Part shown: one piece after another, positions 1-7,086 of the stretch
How the letters are laid out: every line of letters begins with the position of its first letter
Numbering within the stretch: position 1 is the first letter of the stretch
From: Saccharofermentans sp.
Lineage (GTDB): Bacteria > Bacillota > Clostridia > Saccharofermentanales > Saccharofermentanaceae
DNA: 41,833 nucleotides
Direction of reading: 5' to 3'
Assembly: GCA_024684815.1 (NCBI GenBank)
Contig: JAIKWL010000033.1
Coordinates: forward strand, 1 to 41,833
Notes under the pieces: model-generated
Databases searched by the model: none
Told to the model about the DNA's origin: nothing
What the model saw: the letters and a program-made list of their open reading frames with translations, nothing else
Position numbers and translations under genes: made by a program

Positions 1-2
1 AT

Positions 3-317
3 TTACATATCTGACATAAACTCATCGTAAGCATAGCTCTCAATGTCATCTATCAACACATTATCCTCATCATAAATACTGAACTGCATTTGCATATCGC
101 CCAAAGATGCTTCTCCATCCAAACCCATAAGTATTGTATAAAAAGCCTCATTCAAAACAGATTTTAGAAGTTCTTTTATTTCAGCAGTGTCTGCACCTTT
201 TTTAACGAGATTACTGATTAATTCTCCTGTATAGGAATCACTAGTCTCATCAAAGTACATATTCAACATATAATCCTTTTCTTTACGGAAGTTCATTACA
301 AATTCTTCAGATGTCAT
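3..317 (-). CDS. Small hypothetical protein (104 aa)
   Basis: I do not recognise the family. The protein is acidic and soluble, with no signal peptide or membrane segment; its C-terminal third is rich in Asp, Glu and Tyr. The ATG at 315-317 is preceded by a purine-rich GGGAGAG site. It is the last gene of a minus-strand run that starts with the 302-aa gene at 612-1520 and includes the frameshifted gene at 400-602. A copy of a dispersed 27-bp element lies just upstream (364-390). Size, acidity and context fit a small immunity-type protein, but this is inference. Confidence 0.7.
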   Translation of the reverse strand: MTSEEFVMNFRKEKDYMLNMYFDETSDSYTGELISNLVKKGADTAEIKELLKSVLNEAFYTILMGLDGEASLGDMQMQFSIYDEDNVLIDDIESYAYDEFMSDM

Positions 318-363
318 AATGTCTTCTCTCCCTTTATTTGCACTTTCAAATGATTAAGTTATC

Positions 364-390
364 TATACTGTTTATTATCCATACTAAGAG
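364..390 (-). repeat. Dispersed 27-bp element, copy A
   Basis: Read on the minus strand it runs CTCTTAGTATGGATAATAAA then CAGTATA. It matches the element at 5627-5653 at 26 of 27 positions. It lies between the stop of the frameshifted gene (400) and the start of the 104-aa gene (317). Related copies are at 7057-7077 and 7472-7494. Each copy lies a short way upstream of a start codon, so it may be a regulatory sequence or carried-over gene junction sequence. Confidence 0.75.
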
Positions 391-399
391 TTCGAATTT

Positions 400-602
400 C
401 TATTCCTCTTCACAAAGAAAACAAAAAATATCCATTCTAAGGTTTCCCTCAAATAAGGTAATTATAACATCTGGCTGATTTCTGATAGTTTTCGGAAAAA
501 CACCGTTCCTTATGTGTAATCGAAAAAACGGTATTTATCATCTGAAAGTCTTTTGAATAATTCATTCATGCCTAGTACGGATAATTGCGATAAATCAATC
601 AT
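400..602 (-). pseudogene. Frameshifted small gene (about 67 codons)
   Basis: From the ATG at 600-602 the frame encodes a plausible N-terminus (MIDLSQLSVLGMNELFK) and stops at 510-512. One base added in the run of six A (523-528; T on the coding strand) would open the frame to a TAG at 400-402, giving about 67 aa that end in FCFLCEEE. Both halves read like real protein. The gene follows the 302-aa gene (stop at 612) by about 10 bases and has no strong ribosome-binding site, so it was probably translated in an operon. It is either a true pseudogene, a phase-variable homopolymer, or an assembly error. I do not recognise the family. Confidence 0.6.
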
Positions 603-611
603 TTATTAACA

Positions 612-1520
612 TCAATCGCACAGTTCTCTCAAAATATCTTCAGCATATTCGGAATTGCAACCTGCTTTTGACTTCGTAAGCTCAACAAAACGTTTTTCTT
701 CTGCTTTAATCATCTTACGCATTTCACCTTGCCACGTCTGTTCGGGTTGATCTTTGGGTATCAGGATTAAAAAACCAAGTATGGTAAAGAGCACTTCCTC
801 TAACCTATCTTCATCCAGTGTTTTTAAAGCATATAAAAGAAAACTGCATGACGGGTATGCCGCAGATGACAGGTACACATGTTGGTGACATAAGCACGCT
901 TCCAACCAGCCGGCACCTTCTAATGCCTCAGCACGATCGCTCGAAAACAACATCGCTAATATGGTTTCCATATTGGGAATTGAACCACGTTGAACGTAAG
1001 CAGCGTTTCCATAAGCCGTTTCATACAATGACCAGTCAACAGCCTTGATCTGATTAATGATCTTGCGATTGATCAGCATAATATCCTGAGGTCGCTCCCA
1101 ATTGAGAGCTTCAGAAACAGCATTAATAATTTCGTTTTTGCCATTTACGTATAGTTTCCGTGTTGCACATTCATCAACACGGCAGAGCAGAATAACATAA
1201 TCAACATCGCTGTTTAGACCGGAAATAAACTGAATCAGTGGATCAGAAGAAATATCATTATCCAGATTGATTTGCAAAGAGAGATCACTAATTATTTGGT
1301 CTTTCAAAACCAATCCACCATACCTTTGGGGCATCTTCTCTTTTGTTGTCAACTCGAAATGTCTGGAATCATTAATCTCTTCAAACCGCAATCCATTGTC
1401 AGACAAATATGCAACAGGGTCCTGCGAAAGCTCTTCGCCGCCCCAATATACTTTTTCTTCTCTGAATCCCAGCTCCCCAAGATTTCCAAAATCAAAATAG
1501 ATTTCAAACCAAAATTCCAT
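612..1520 (-). CDS. Hypothetical soluble protein, helical C-terminal half (302 aa)
   Basis: The N-terminal part (about residues 1-110) looks beta-rich, starting with aromatic and acidic residues. The C-terminal part (about 150-300) is helical with HEAT-like spacing around LAMLFSSDRAEALEGAGWLE. There is no signal peptide and no catalytic motif I recognise. The ATG at 1518-1520 has only a weak ribosome-binding site. It heads the minus-strand run that continues into the frameshifted gene and the 104-aa gene. The helical-repeat plus variable N-terminus layout occurs in some immunity proteins, but no family assignment is made. Confidence 0.72.
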   Translation of the reverse strand: MEFWFEIYFDFGNLGELGFREEKVYWGGEELSQDPVAYLSDNGLRFEEINDSRHFELTTKEKMPQRYGGLVLKDQIISDLSLQINLDNDISSDPLIQFISGLNSDVDYVILLCRVDECATRKLYVNGKNEIINAVSEALNWERPQDIMLINRKIINQIKAVDWSLYETAYGNAAYVQRGSIPNMETILAMLFSSDRAEALEGAGWLEACLCHQHVYLSSAAYPSCSFLLYALKTLDEDRLEEVLFTILGFLILIPKDQPEQTWQGEMRKMIKAEEKRFVELTKSKAGCNSEYAEDILRELCD

Positions 1521-1589
1521 CAGATCAAAACACCAATATCGATTTAATCAAGAGTATTCCCATAATTCATTTTCTTAAAATATTACAAT

Positions 1590-2060
1590 CTACAGTAATT
1601 CTATCTCAAATACCAGTTTCTTAAAATCGGTATCTTTCCCTGTGTCATTGCATCTATATCTATAGATATTATTGTTTTGTTCGAGGACCATTCCGCTATA
1701 GTCCATCTGAGAACATCTTTCACATTTTCCTGTCCAACTGAGGCGTTCAAAAATATTGTAAATACTCAAATATCCTTCTTCAGAATGACAATCAATCTCA
1801 AACTCGCGAGGACTGTTATCTTCCCATAAATCAAAAGCTTTGCTACTGACCCCGTTAACTGTCAGCTCACCATCACCAGCATCTATAGCAATACGAATTC
1901 CTTGCCGATAGGAAGAAACCGTACTGATAAATCTAACTTTGATTCTTTGATTGCAAGGGATTTCCAACACTTCCCAGCGTATTATTTCTTCGTTGCGATT
2001 CTCAAAGTTCTTGTTAATTATTCTTCTTTTTCCTAACCAATCTGGAAGTTTCTGTCCCAT
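1590..2060 (-). CDS. Hypothetical beta-rich protein (156 aa)
   Basis: The protein has alternating hydrophobic strands, a central LWEDNSPREFEIDC segment, and a C-terminal segment ending YRYRCNDTGKDTDF and LVFEIELL. I recall similar uncharacterised Bacillota proteins ending in RCND and DTxFxxLVFxIE, but no function is known to me. The ATG at 2058-2060 follows GAGG. No signal peptide or TM segment is present. It stands alone between two other small minus-strand genes in the immunity-like array. Confidence 0.7.
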   Translation of the reverse strand: MGQKLPDWLGKRRIINKNFENRNEEIIRWEVLEIPCNQRIKVRFISTVSSYRQGIRIAIDAGDGELTVNGVSSKAFDLWEDNSPREFEIDCHSEEGYLSIYNIFERLSWTGKCERCSQMDYSGMVLEQNNNIYRYRCNDTGKDTDFKKLVFEIELL

Positions 2061-2150
2061 CCTATCCTCATTCCCCCAAAAACTAAACTTGGATTGAATT
2101 AGATTAAAAGTTTATCGCCCACGCCTGCATAATTAGATATATTTACCATT

Positions 2151-2507
2151 TTAAAAGAATTTATACTCACTATTCACGCCGGAAGGCAATTTGAGATTAC
2201 TTCTGATTCGTTCATATATGGACAAGGTCCCGCTCCATTTGAAGTGCATTTTACATGTATGAGTATTTTGAGACGAAGCAATTTCCTTTTGAATGTCCCA
2301 ACAACTGTTGTTATATAAACATTTTTCAGTTAGTAACACAGCCTCATAAAACTGCTCATAGTCATCAGAAGACAAAGTAATAGAGGCCTCACAATAATTG
2401 TCAGGATCAATTTTAAATATCTGATCAGCCCACTTCGTTTCGTTGACACTAAAGTTAATTTCAGCTTTGGTAGGAACTTTTATCTTTTTTATATTTCTAG
2501 CTGCCAT
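2151..2507 (-). CDS. Hypothetical protein (118 aa)
   Basis: Small soluble protein of unknown family. It has a basic N-terminus (ARNIKKIKVPTK) followed by alternating strands and helices. The ATG is at 2505-2507 with a weak upstream purine stretch. Its 5' flank is one copy (2525-2598) of a 74-bp repeat that also lies upstream of the neighbouring 2805-3431 gene. The two unrelated genes therefore share the same leader and probably the same promoter. Confidence 0.65.
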   Translation of the reverse strand: MAARNIKKIKVPTKAEINFSVNETKWADQIFKIDPDNYCEASITLSSDDYEQFYEAVLLTEKCLYNNSCWDIQKEIASSQNTHTCKMHFKWSGTLSIYERIRSNLKLPSGVNSEYKFF

Positions 2508-2524
2508 TTTATCTTTACTGAATC

Positions 2525-2598
2525 AAATTAAAATAATTCTGACAAAGCGACTGCTCTGTCAGATTCAATTATACACTACGATTTGTCGGTAATTTTGC
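2525..2598 (-). repeat. 74-bp direct repeat, copy 1 (shared leader)
   Basis: The sequence aligns without gaps to 3472-3545. The 45 bases at 2554-2598 are identical to 3501-3545, and the remaining bases are clearly related. On the minus strand it contains TATAAT (complement of 2568-2573) at a suitable distance from the start codon at 2507. It is best read as a duplicated promoter and leader region; a good -35 box is not obvious. Confidence 0.85.
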
Positions 2599-2654
2599 GA
2601 GATATAGTTATATCCTTAACAATTTTTCTTGAAATGTTAGAAGTATCACAGTAT

Positions 2655-2804
2655 TCATTCGTCATTTTTGCTAATCCACGAGAGTTCCTCAGGATCAGTT
2701 CCACCTACAGTTTTGGCTTTCATGCATTCATCAATAGAATTAAATAAATCCTCAGACTCAATTTGATAATTCTCATTGCATTTATACAGATAGAAACCGC
2801 TATT
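2655..2804 (-). pseudogene. 49-codon coding remnant, in frame after a TGA
   Basis: The frame continues directly past the TGA (2805-2807) of the 213-aa gene for 49 codons to a TGA at 2655-2657. The translation begins NSGFYLYKCNENYQIES and ends LSWISKNDE. It reads like the C-terminus of small proteins that follow a GFYLxxxDENxxxxSDTWH-like pattern. It has no start codon or ribosome-binding site of its own. It is either the tail of the upstream gene lost to a nonsense mutation or the tail of a deleted neighbour. Confidence 0.55.
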
Positions 2805-3431
2805 TCAATCGGATCTGCATATAGCCATATAAGAAATATGCGATTTTGTTCCGTCGTTAAATATCACATCGCCATAGTTACCTTTAGGAGTATAGAAAAG
2901 TACTTTAGCGCTGTTTAAAGTGTCAGGAAATGGCCCTGCGGATCTTTTATCCGCTTCAGATCCATCAACCATCGTCCTATCAGTTTCAAGCCAAAAATCA
3001 TAACCTTTCTCCAAAGACAGAACCCTGTTGTAGTAATCGTCATTATCCGGATCATCAGAATTCATGACTGCTTCAATGAATTCTTTCGGCGGCTTATACC
3101 GATGTGATTCCATGTAGTGAAAGATCAAACTCGTGACGGCGTAGACGGTATCATCATTTCCCCATACCCTGAGTTCATAATATCCGACTCTACGTGTTTG
3201 CCCATTATATGTCGTCGTCGGGATCTCGTTTTTACCTAAAGAACAGAACGGACATCTTTGAAAACCACGACATACACGGACAGGATAACGCATGTACTTC
3301 CAAAGCTTATCTTTAAATTCGCTTGGAACTTCACCCGTCTTGAATAAATGGCCTTTTTCAAGCCAGGCAACATTCTTCATTTCGATCTCGCTTTCGAAAT
3401 ACTTATATGGTGTCAAATCCTTAAAATACAT
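2805..3431 (-). CDS. Hypothetical protein with MYFKDLTPY start (about 208 aa)
   Basis: I prefer the ATG at 3429-3431, because the protein then begins MYFKDLTPYKYFESE, a start I associate with an uncharacterised bacterial family (DUF7919-like; from memory and unverified). A TTG at 3444-3446 would add five residues. A CxGFxxCPFC segment (near residue 60) offers two to three cysteines that could bind metal. The middle is rich in Trp and Tyr. No signal peptide or TM segment is present. The frame continues after the stop for 49 sense codons (2655-2804). The 5' flank is copy 2 of the 74-bp repeat. Confidence 0.7.
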   Translation of the reverse strand: MYFKDLTPYKYFESEIEMKNVAWLEKGHLFKTGEVPSEFKDKLWKYMRYPVRVCRGFQRCPFCSLGKNEIPTTTYNGQTRRVGYYELRVWGNDDTVYAVTSLIFHYMESHRYKPPKEFIEAVMNSDDPDNDDYYNRVLSLEKGYDFWLETDRTMVDGSEADKRSAGPFPDTLNSAKVLFYTPKGNYGDVIFNDGTKSHISYMAICRSD

Positions 3432-3471
3432 AAGCCTGGTTTTCAAAAAAACTCAAAAATAGTCTGCTACT

Positions 3472-3545
3472 AAATTAAAATAGTATCTACAAAGCAAGCA
3501 CTCTGTCAGATTCAATTATACACTACGATTTGTCGGTAATTTTGC
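3472..3545 (-). repeat. 74-bp direct repeat, copy 2 (shared leader)
   Basis: Partner of 2525-2598. The 45 bases at 3501-3545 are identical in both copies. On the minus strand TATAAT (complement of 3515-3520) lies 70-85 bases before the start of the 208-aa gene. It also lies just upstream of the plus-strand gene at 3588, so it may sit in a divergent promoter region. Confidence 0.85.
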
Positions 3546-3587
3546 TATATAATGAATTCATGAATAATTGAATGTGGGGGTATTTAC

Positions 3588-4565
3588 ATGAGTTTGTTCG
3601 ATTTTTTTAAGAAGAAAGACAATGCTCCCGTAGAGCGTCCGAAAGCTGATCCGTCCGTAGATATTAAACTTGATCTGCCTGACGAACCAAGCGTTAAGAA
3701 TGAACCTGTTATTGAAGAACCAAACGCAGAAAAGGAAGACTTAAAGCTCGACGAGGTTCTTGCCGGAGTAAACAAATACTGCCCGCCCAAGCCTGTGGTC
3801 AAGTTCAAGGTTACGACAGAAGCAACTACCATATTCGACAGCAAGATAGGTGGCGTTCCGTACTTCCCGAAGACGATGGAATATCCGCGCGGCAAGTCTT
3901 ACATATTTAAAGGTCAGCCGCTTGTGTTACTGGCACAGATAAATCTTTCGCAGATTCCGGAACTTCCTGATTTCCCTCACGAAGGAATCCTGCAGTTCTT
4001 TGTTGCTGGCGATGACTTGTACGGCATGGCGCCGGAATGGGATAACCTGGATGTTCAAGACTGCTTCAGGATCATATACCACAAGGAGATCATCGACGAT
4101 TTCTCCCAACTTATGACCGCTGAAGATATTCCGCAGTACAGCGGCGAAGATGAGACTTATTTCCCGTTCACAGGCGAATACAAGCTGACCGCAGAGACTG
4201 CTGATCAGATACCAGTTACTACGAGCGATTACAGGTTCGCAGATGCCTTTGTAAGCAGTTATAACGAGCTTCACGAGACTCCCATCAAGCAACTCTGGGA
4301 TGTGGATTGCGATGTCCTTTACGATGACATGGATGATTTCCCTGATGCGATCATGGGCGGCTACCCGATGTTCACCCAGTCTGATCCCCGCGAAGACAGC
4401 AAATTCGCCGTTTATGATACGGTCCTTTTCGAACTGAACAGCGTATATGAAGACGGCATAGACATTTCCTGGGGAGACGGCGGCACCGGCACATTTCTGA
4501 TCTCGAGGGACGCTCTGTTAAACTGCAACTTCTCCAAAGTGCTGTATAACTACGACTGCCTATGA
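3588..4565 (+). CDS. DUF1963 / YwqG-like protein (325 aa)
   Basis: The first 65 residues are a charged, Pro/Glu-rich linker after a basic MSLFDFFKKK start. From about residue 85 the sequence follows the DUF1963 (YwqG) pattern: GGVPYFPKTMEYP, then LVLLAQINLSQIPELPDFP, then GILQFFVAGDD, and near the C-terminus a GGYPMFTQSDPR segment. The family is widespread in bacteria and frequent in immunity-gene arrays; its molecular activity is not established to my knowledge. The ATG follows GGGGG. By eye it is more GC-rich than its neighbours and resembles the core genes of the right half. Confidence 0.88.
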   Translation: MSLFDFFKKKDNAPVERPKADPSVDIKLDLPDEPSVKNEPVIEEPNAEKEDLKLDEVLAGVNKYCPPKPVVKFKVTTEATTIFDSKIGGVPYFPKTMEYPRGKSYIFKGQPLVLLAQINLSQIPELPDFPHEGILQFFVAGDDLYGMAPEWDNLDVQDCFRIIYHKEIIDDFSQLMTAEDIPQYSGEDETYFPFTGEYKLTAETADQIPVTTSDYRFADAFVSSYNELHETPIKQLWDVDCDVLYDDMDDFPDAIMGGYPMFTQSDPREDSKFAVYDTVLFELNSVYEDGIDISWGDGGTGTFLISRDALLNCNFSKVLYNYDCL

Positions 4566-4689
4566 GCGGTTGTGAAAAGGAAACAGATTATCTGACGCAT
4601 TTCAGCCTTCAAAAATGCGGCTTATCCCTCATTTCCATATATTAAAATCAAATACTCCATATGGCTAAGTTTAAACACGAATACGTATT

Positions 4690-4803
4690 ATGCCTCCTTT
4701 GCCTAAAGGATTAAAGAAGTGTCCACCTTCCTCAAATAATAAGAGTTATGGATGGACTGTAGGGTACTTTGCCGAACAAGTCCTGAGAGATTTAAAAGGA
4801 TAA
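4690..4803 (+). pseudogene. Possible 37-codon gene remnant
   Basis: A short frame from the ATG at 4690 encodes a protein-like stretch ending YFAEQVLRDLKG. It has no ribosome-binding site. A second start (ATG at 4661, MAKFKHEYV) is out of frame with it, so a frameshifted remnant of about 47 codons is possible. The support is weak. Nothing else is visible between 4566 and 4830. Confidence 0.25.
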
Positions 4804-4830
4804 TTATCCAAGACGAAATTGGTGAACAAC

Positions 4831-5550
4831 ATGTGGCACGACGATAATGATGACATAATGAAGCTGTATAACTTACTGGAGGAACATGAGATTAATGATC
4901 CTCTTCCTGCTGTTTGCCCGGTCTGTGGTTCCAAGTCAGGTCATATCTACTTGCATCGTTATGACGATGAACATCACGGTGGCTCATGGGTTTGGTGTAG
5001 CAATTGTCATAGTTATAATCATGCAAGCTTTAAAGTACCAGAATGGTGGAGAAACCTGAGCATTGTATCTATTCTTCAGCTTGAACACTCGCCGGAATAT
5101 CTTGAATCACATGCAGAGTTGATTGATGGTTTTGTCAACAAACTGCTCGCTATTCATGGTGACAAGTTATTAAAGGAAACACCCTGTGATCATATTTGTG
5201 AAAAGTGCGGAACTCTTATGATCAAAGAATTACCGGACGACAGAGTAGGAACATATGGCATTATCTGTCCTAATTGTGGTTGGGGAGCGGTAACAACATA
5301 CACGGATCCTATCTGTACAGATCAAACACTATATTCAATCGTATTGCTGAAAGGCAATGAACCTTCTACCGAAATTATTCGTGCAGTTAACAAGGTTTCA
5401 CACCGCAATCTGTTGAAATCAAAGCAATTGATCGAGAGTGCGCCACAAGTTATATATGAGGGTGATGCACTTGAAGTGCATGGTATGAAAGAGATACTGG
5501 ATGCGGAATCGGTTCTGTATAAAATCGAACCGGATTATCCATACGACTAA
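4831..5550 (+). CDS. Zinc-ribbon protein with L7/L12-like C-terminal domain (239 aa)
   Basis: Three parts are visible. An N-terminal zinc ribbon has CPVCGS near residue 28 and CSNC about 30 residues later. A second pair of CxxC motifs (CEKCG and CPNCGW) lies near residues 125-152. The C-terminal 70 residues follow the ribosomal L7/L12 C-terminal pattern: a hydrophobic strand, IIRAVNKVSHRNLLKSKQLI, then SAPQVIYEGDA, a second helix, and a final strand. The ATG at 4831 is chosen over the TTG at 4819; neither has a strong ribosome-binding site. No function is known to me. The L7/L12-like fold also occurs outside ribosomes and binds protein partners. Confidence 0.75.
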   Translation: MWHDDNDDIMKLYNLLEEHEINDPLPAVCPVCGSKSGHIYLHRYDDEHHGGSWVWCSNCHSYNHASFKVPEWWRNLSIVSILQLEHSPEYLESHAELIDGFVNKLLAIHGDKLLKETPCDHICEKCGTLMIKELPDDRVGTYGIICPNCGWGAVTTYTDPICTDQTLYSIVLLKGNEPSTEIIRAVNKVSHRNLLKSKQLIESAPQVIYEGDALEVHGMKEILDAESVLYKIEPDYPYD

Positions 5551-5626
5551 AGGACATTGATAATGAAACCAGTATACAAACCATTAGTCAAATTTGCATG
5601 ATATAATTTATATATTTGAGAGGAAA

Positions 5627-5653
5627 CTCTTAGTATGGATAATAATCAGTATA
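5627..5653 (+). repeat. Dispersed 27-bp element, copy B
   Basis: Matches copy A (364-390, opposite strand) at 26 of 27 positions. It follows a GAGAGG ribosome-binding-like sequence and contains an ATG (5635) opening an 11-codon frame (MDNNQYNERHK) that ends in an ATGA overlap with the Imm1 mini-copy at 5667. Copy A contains a similar mini-frame (MDNKQYR). Confidence 0.75.
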
Positions 5654-5692
5654 ACGAGCGACATAAATGATAGTAAGTTGTGGACATGACAT
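5647..5692 (+). repeat. 46-bp perfect inverted repeat, left copy
   Basis: Identical to the reverse complement of 7433-7478. It covers the junction before, and the first eight codons of, the Imm1-like gene at 7087-7458. The two copies face each other across about 1.7 kb, so recombination between them could invert the genes from 5750 to 7400. Confidence 0.85.
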
Positions 5693-5720
5693 GGCTCTAA
5701 TGGTTTATGATTATTTTTGA
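5667..5720 (+). pseudogene. Internally deleted copy of the Imm1-like gene
   Basis: This 17-codon frame reads MIVSCGHD then MALMVYDYF and stop. The first eight residues are identical to the start of the Imm1-like protein at 7087-7458. The rest resembles its late MTALMDYYL segment. The simplest reading is a second copy that lost most of its interior. Its upstream junction is also duplicated (46-bp repeat). Confidence 0.6.
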
Positions 5721-5749
5721 AATCGAACATTACAAGAAGGCAAAGAAAG

Positions 5750-6058
5750 ATGATTGATGAGAGTGTTTTTGCCCCTGGAAAGATTGAATATAACTGTTTC
5801 AGTATTTCTTTTGAGAAGCCGTTTGATCAGCAACTAGAGTCTTTAACGGAAGATTTAATACTGGTTAGGTTTGAACATGAATATACTATAGATGTCGGAT
5901 GGTATCCAGAATTAGATCCCAACGGGTATCTTATCGTTCAATTAATTAAGAACGAAGATTGGAACAATCCGGTTGAAAAAACTACTGTGGCTAATCTTAA
6001 TGAAATGTTTGAAGCGATTAAGCGAATGAAGCTTGCGATAGGAATCAATAATGGATGA
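5750..6058 (+). CDS. Hypothetical small protein (102 aa)
   Basis: The ATG at 5750 follows AGAAGG with nine bases spacing and is preferred to the in-frame TTG at 5717. The protein is soluble with alternating strands (FSISFEKPF, LILVRFEHEYTIDVGWYP, LIVQLIK) and a C-terminal helix. It overlaps the next gene by eight bases (6051-6058), so the two are translationally coupled. The family is unknown to me; size and context fit an immunity-type protein. Confidence 0.75.
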   Translation: MIDESVFAPGKIEYNCFSISFEKPFDQQLESLTEDLILVRFEHEYTIDVGWYPELDPNGYLIVQLIKNEDWNNPVEKTTVANLNEMFEAIKRMKLAIGINNG

Positions 6059-6473
6059 ACTTTTTGTAGAAGCAGTCTTATATTCAATGGGTATTAGTAA
6101 TCCCAAAGGTTATCAGGAAGTGTTAAATACCCTTTGGGAAAGCGCGCCAAGTGAATTAGAACCAATACTTCTTGACTTGGAAGCGTTGAAGTATAAGGGC
6201 GCTATGGACTATCTTCTGGCACTTCTTGAAGGTTCAACTATTGACGAAGCCGTTTTTGGAAAACATCTGACCAAGAGACTCCGTGAATTATATGAGCTGC
6301 TCCCATTAGCCGATTTTGCGAAAATAGCATATATTGTCTGGGCCCATCTTCCACAGTCGTTGAGAGACCATGATCCCTTTTATATCCTTAGTTATGCAGA
6401 TGACTGTTTGTCATATGGAGATGAGGCTCGTTGCAGAGAATTGCTTGAAGAAGTAATGAATTACTACTCATGA
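6051..6473 (+). CDS. Hypothetical helical protein (140 aa)
   Basis: All-helical acidic protein without TM segments; the Leu-rich pattern suggests two or three helical hairpins. The start overlaps the stop of the previous gene by eight bases. A rho-independent terminator follows at 6532-6557. The family is not recognised. The tight two-gene unit suggests the proteins act together or were acquired together. Confidence 0.75.
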   Translation: MDELFVEAVLYSMGISNPKGYQEVLNTLWESAPSELEPILLDLEALKYKGAMDYLLALLEGSTIDEAVFGKHLTKRLRELYELLPLADFAKIAYIVWAHLPQSLRDHDPFYILSYADDCLSYGDEARCRELLEEVMNYYS

Positions 6474-6531
6474 ATCTGAAAGCGACTTAGATAGACCAAA
6501 ACATTGGCAAATCGCAATTTTCTTTACTAAG

Positions 6532-6557
6532 CTCCCGAGATAATCGGGAGTTCTTTT
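6532..6557 (+). terminator. Rho-independent terminator
   Basis: A seven-base stem, CTCCCGA with TCGGGAG, closes a GATAA loop and is followed by TTCTTTT. It ends the 5750-6473 two-gene unit. Confidence 0.85.
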
Positions 6558-6897
6558 ATCCCAAGTCAAACCAATAATTTTCATCTTTATGCTCACGGTA
6601 AAAATTTGTAAGAAATGGGGTCAATTCATTACAAATACGCTTTGAAATATATTCTTTATCATTTCCGCCATTTGTTTGCACCCAATCATAAACCTTATCG
6701 ATTTCCGTAAGGACTTCTGGTATTTGATTAACAGTAAAGTCTGAGCCCAATATAAAAATGCGTATCTCACAATCTTTTATAGCATTTTGCCACAAACCAT
6801 TCCAAATTCCTTGAAATGATACAGGTATAACATCAATCAATTCGCTTTTTGAACAATCAAACGGCTGCCCTTTATAAATTCCCAATGATACAGACAT
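6556..6897 (-). CDS. Hypothetical protein (113 aa)
   Basis: The ATG at 6895-6897 follows GAGG with six bases spacing; the in-frame TTG at 6909 is part of that site and is not the start. The protein begins MSVSLGIYKGQPFD. It has an FILGSDFT segment, then two helices, and ends NYWFDLG. I recall similar short uncharacterised proteins in Bacillota immunity arrays, but name no family. No TM segment or catalytic motif is visible. Confidence 0.72.
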   Translation of the reverse strand: MSVSLGIYKGQPFDCSKSELIDVIPVSFQGIWNGLWQNAIKDCEIRIFILGSDFTVNQIPEVLTEIDKVYDWVQTNGGNDKEYISKRICNELTPFLTNFYREHKDENYWFDLG

Positions 6898-6959
6898 ATT
6901 TTTCCTCAATCTCGTTAGTCATTTATAACATTTTGAATATAGCGGGGGTCCCTGAACTA

Positions 6960-7046
6960 TTAGCACTCAAAATCCAAAAAAGGGTATTGATTAACTGTTC
7001 TTCTTATTTCATCAATCTTTCTTTGCTTAAATTTGTCTCCAAACAT
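6960..7046 (-). pseudogene. Truncated gene start (28 codons)
   Basis: From the ATG at 7044-7046 the frame reads MFGDKFKQRKIDEIRRT and stops after FLDFEC. A shift of one base reveals a further protein-like stretch (SANSSGTPAIFKML) before another stop. A copy of the dispersed element (7057-7077) lies ten bases upstream, as for other starts here. It looks like the N-terminus of a gene that lost its body. Confidence 0.45.
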
Positions 7047-7056
7047 TGAAAATACC

Positions 7057-7077
7057 TATACTGTTTATTATCTATAC
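7057..7077 (-). repeat. Dispersed element, copy C (21 bp)
   Basis: On the minus strand it reads GTATAGATAATAAACAGTAT then A, matching copy A at 20 of 21 positions. It lies between the stop of the Imm1-like gene (7087) and the truncated start at 7046. Confidence 0.65.
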
Positions 7078-7086
7078 GGCTGCCTG

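Noticed and set aside
2655-3431. TGA read as an amino acid (recoding)
   Set aside because: Other genes in the window use TGA as a normal stop, and no SECIS-like element or recoding context is visible. A nonsense change or deletion is simpler.
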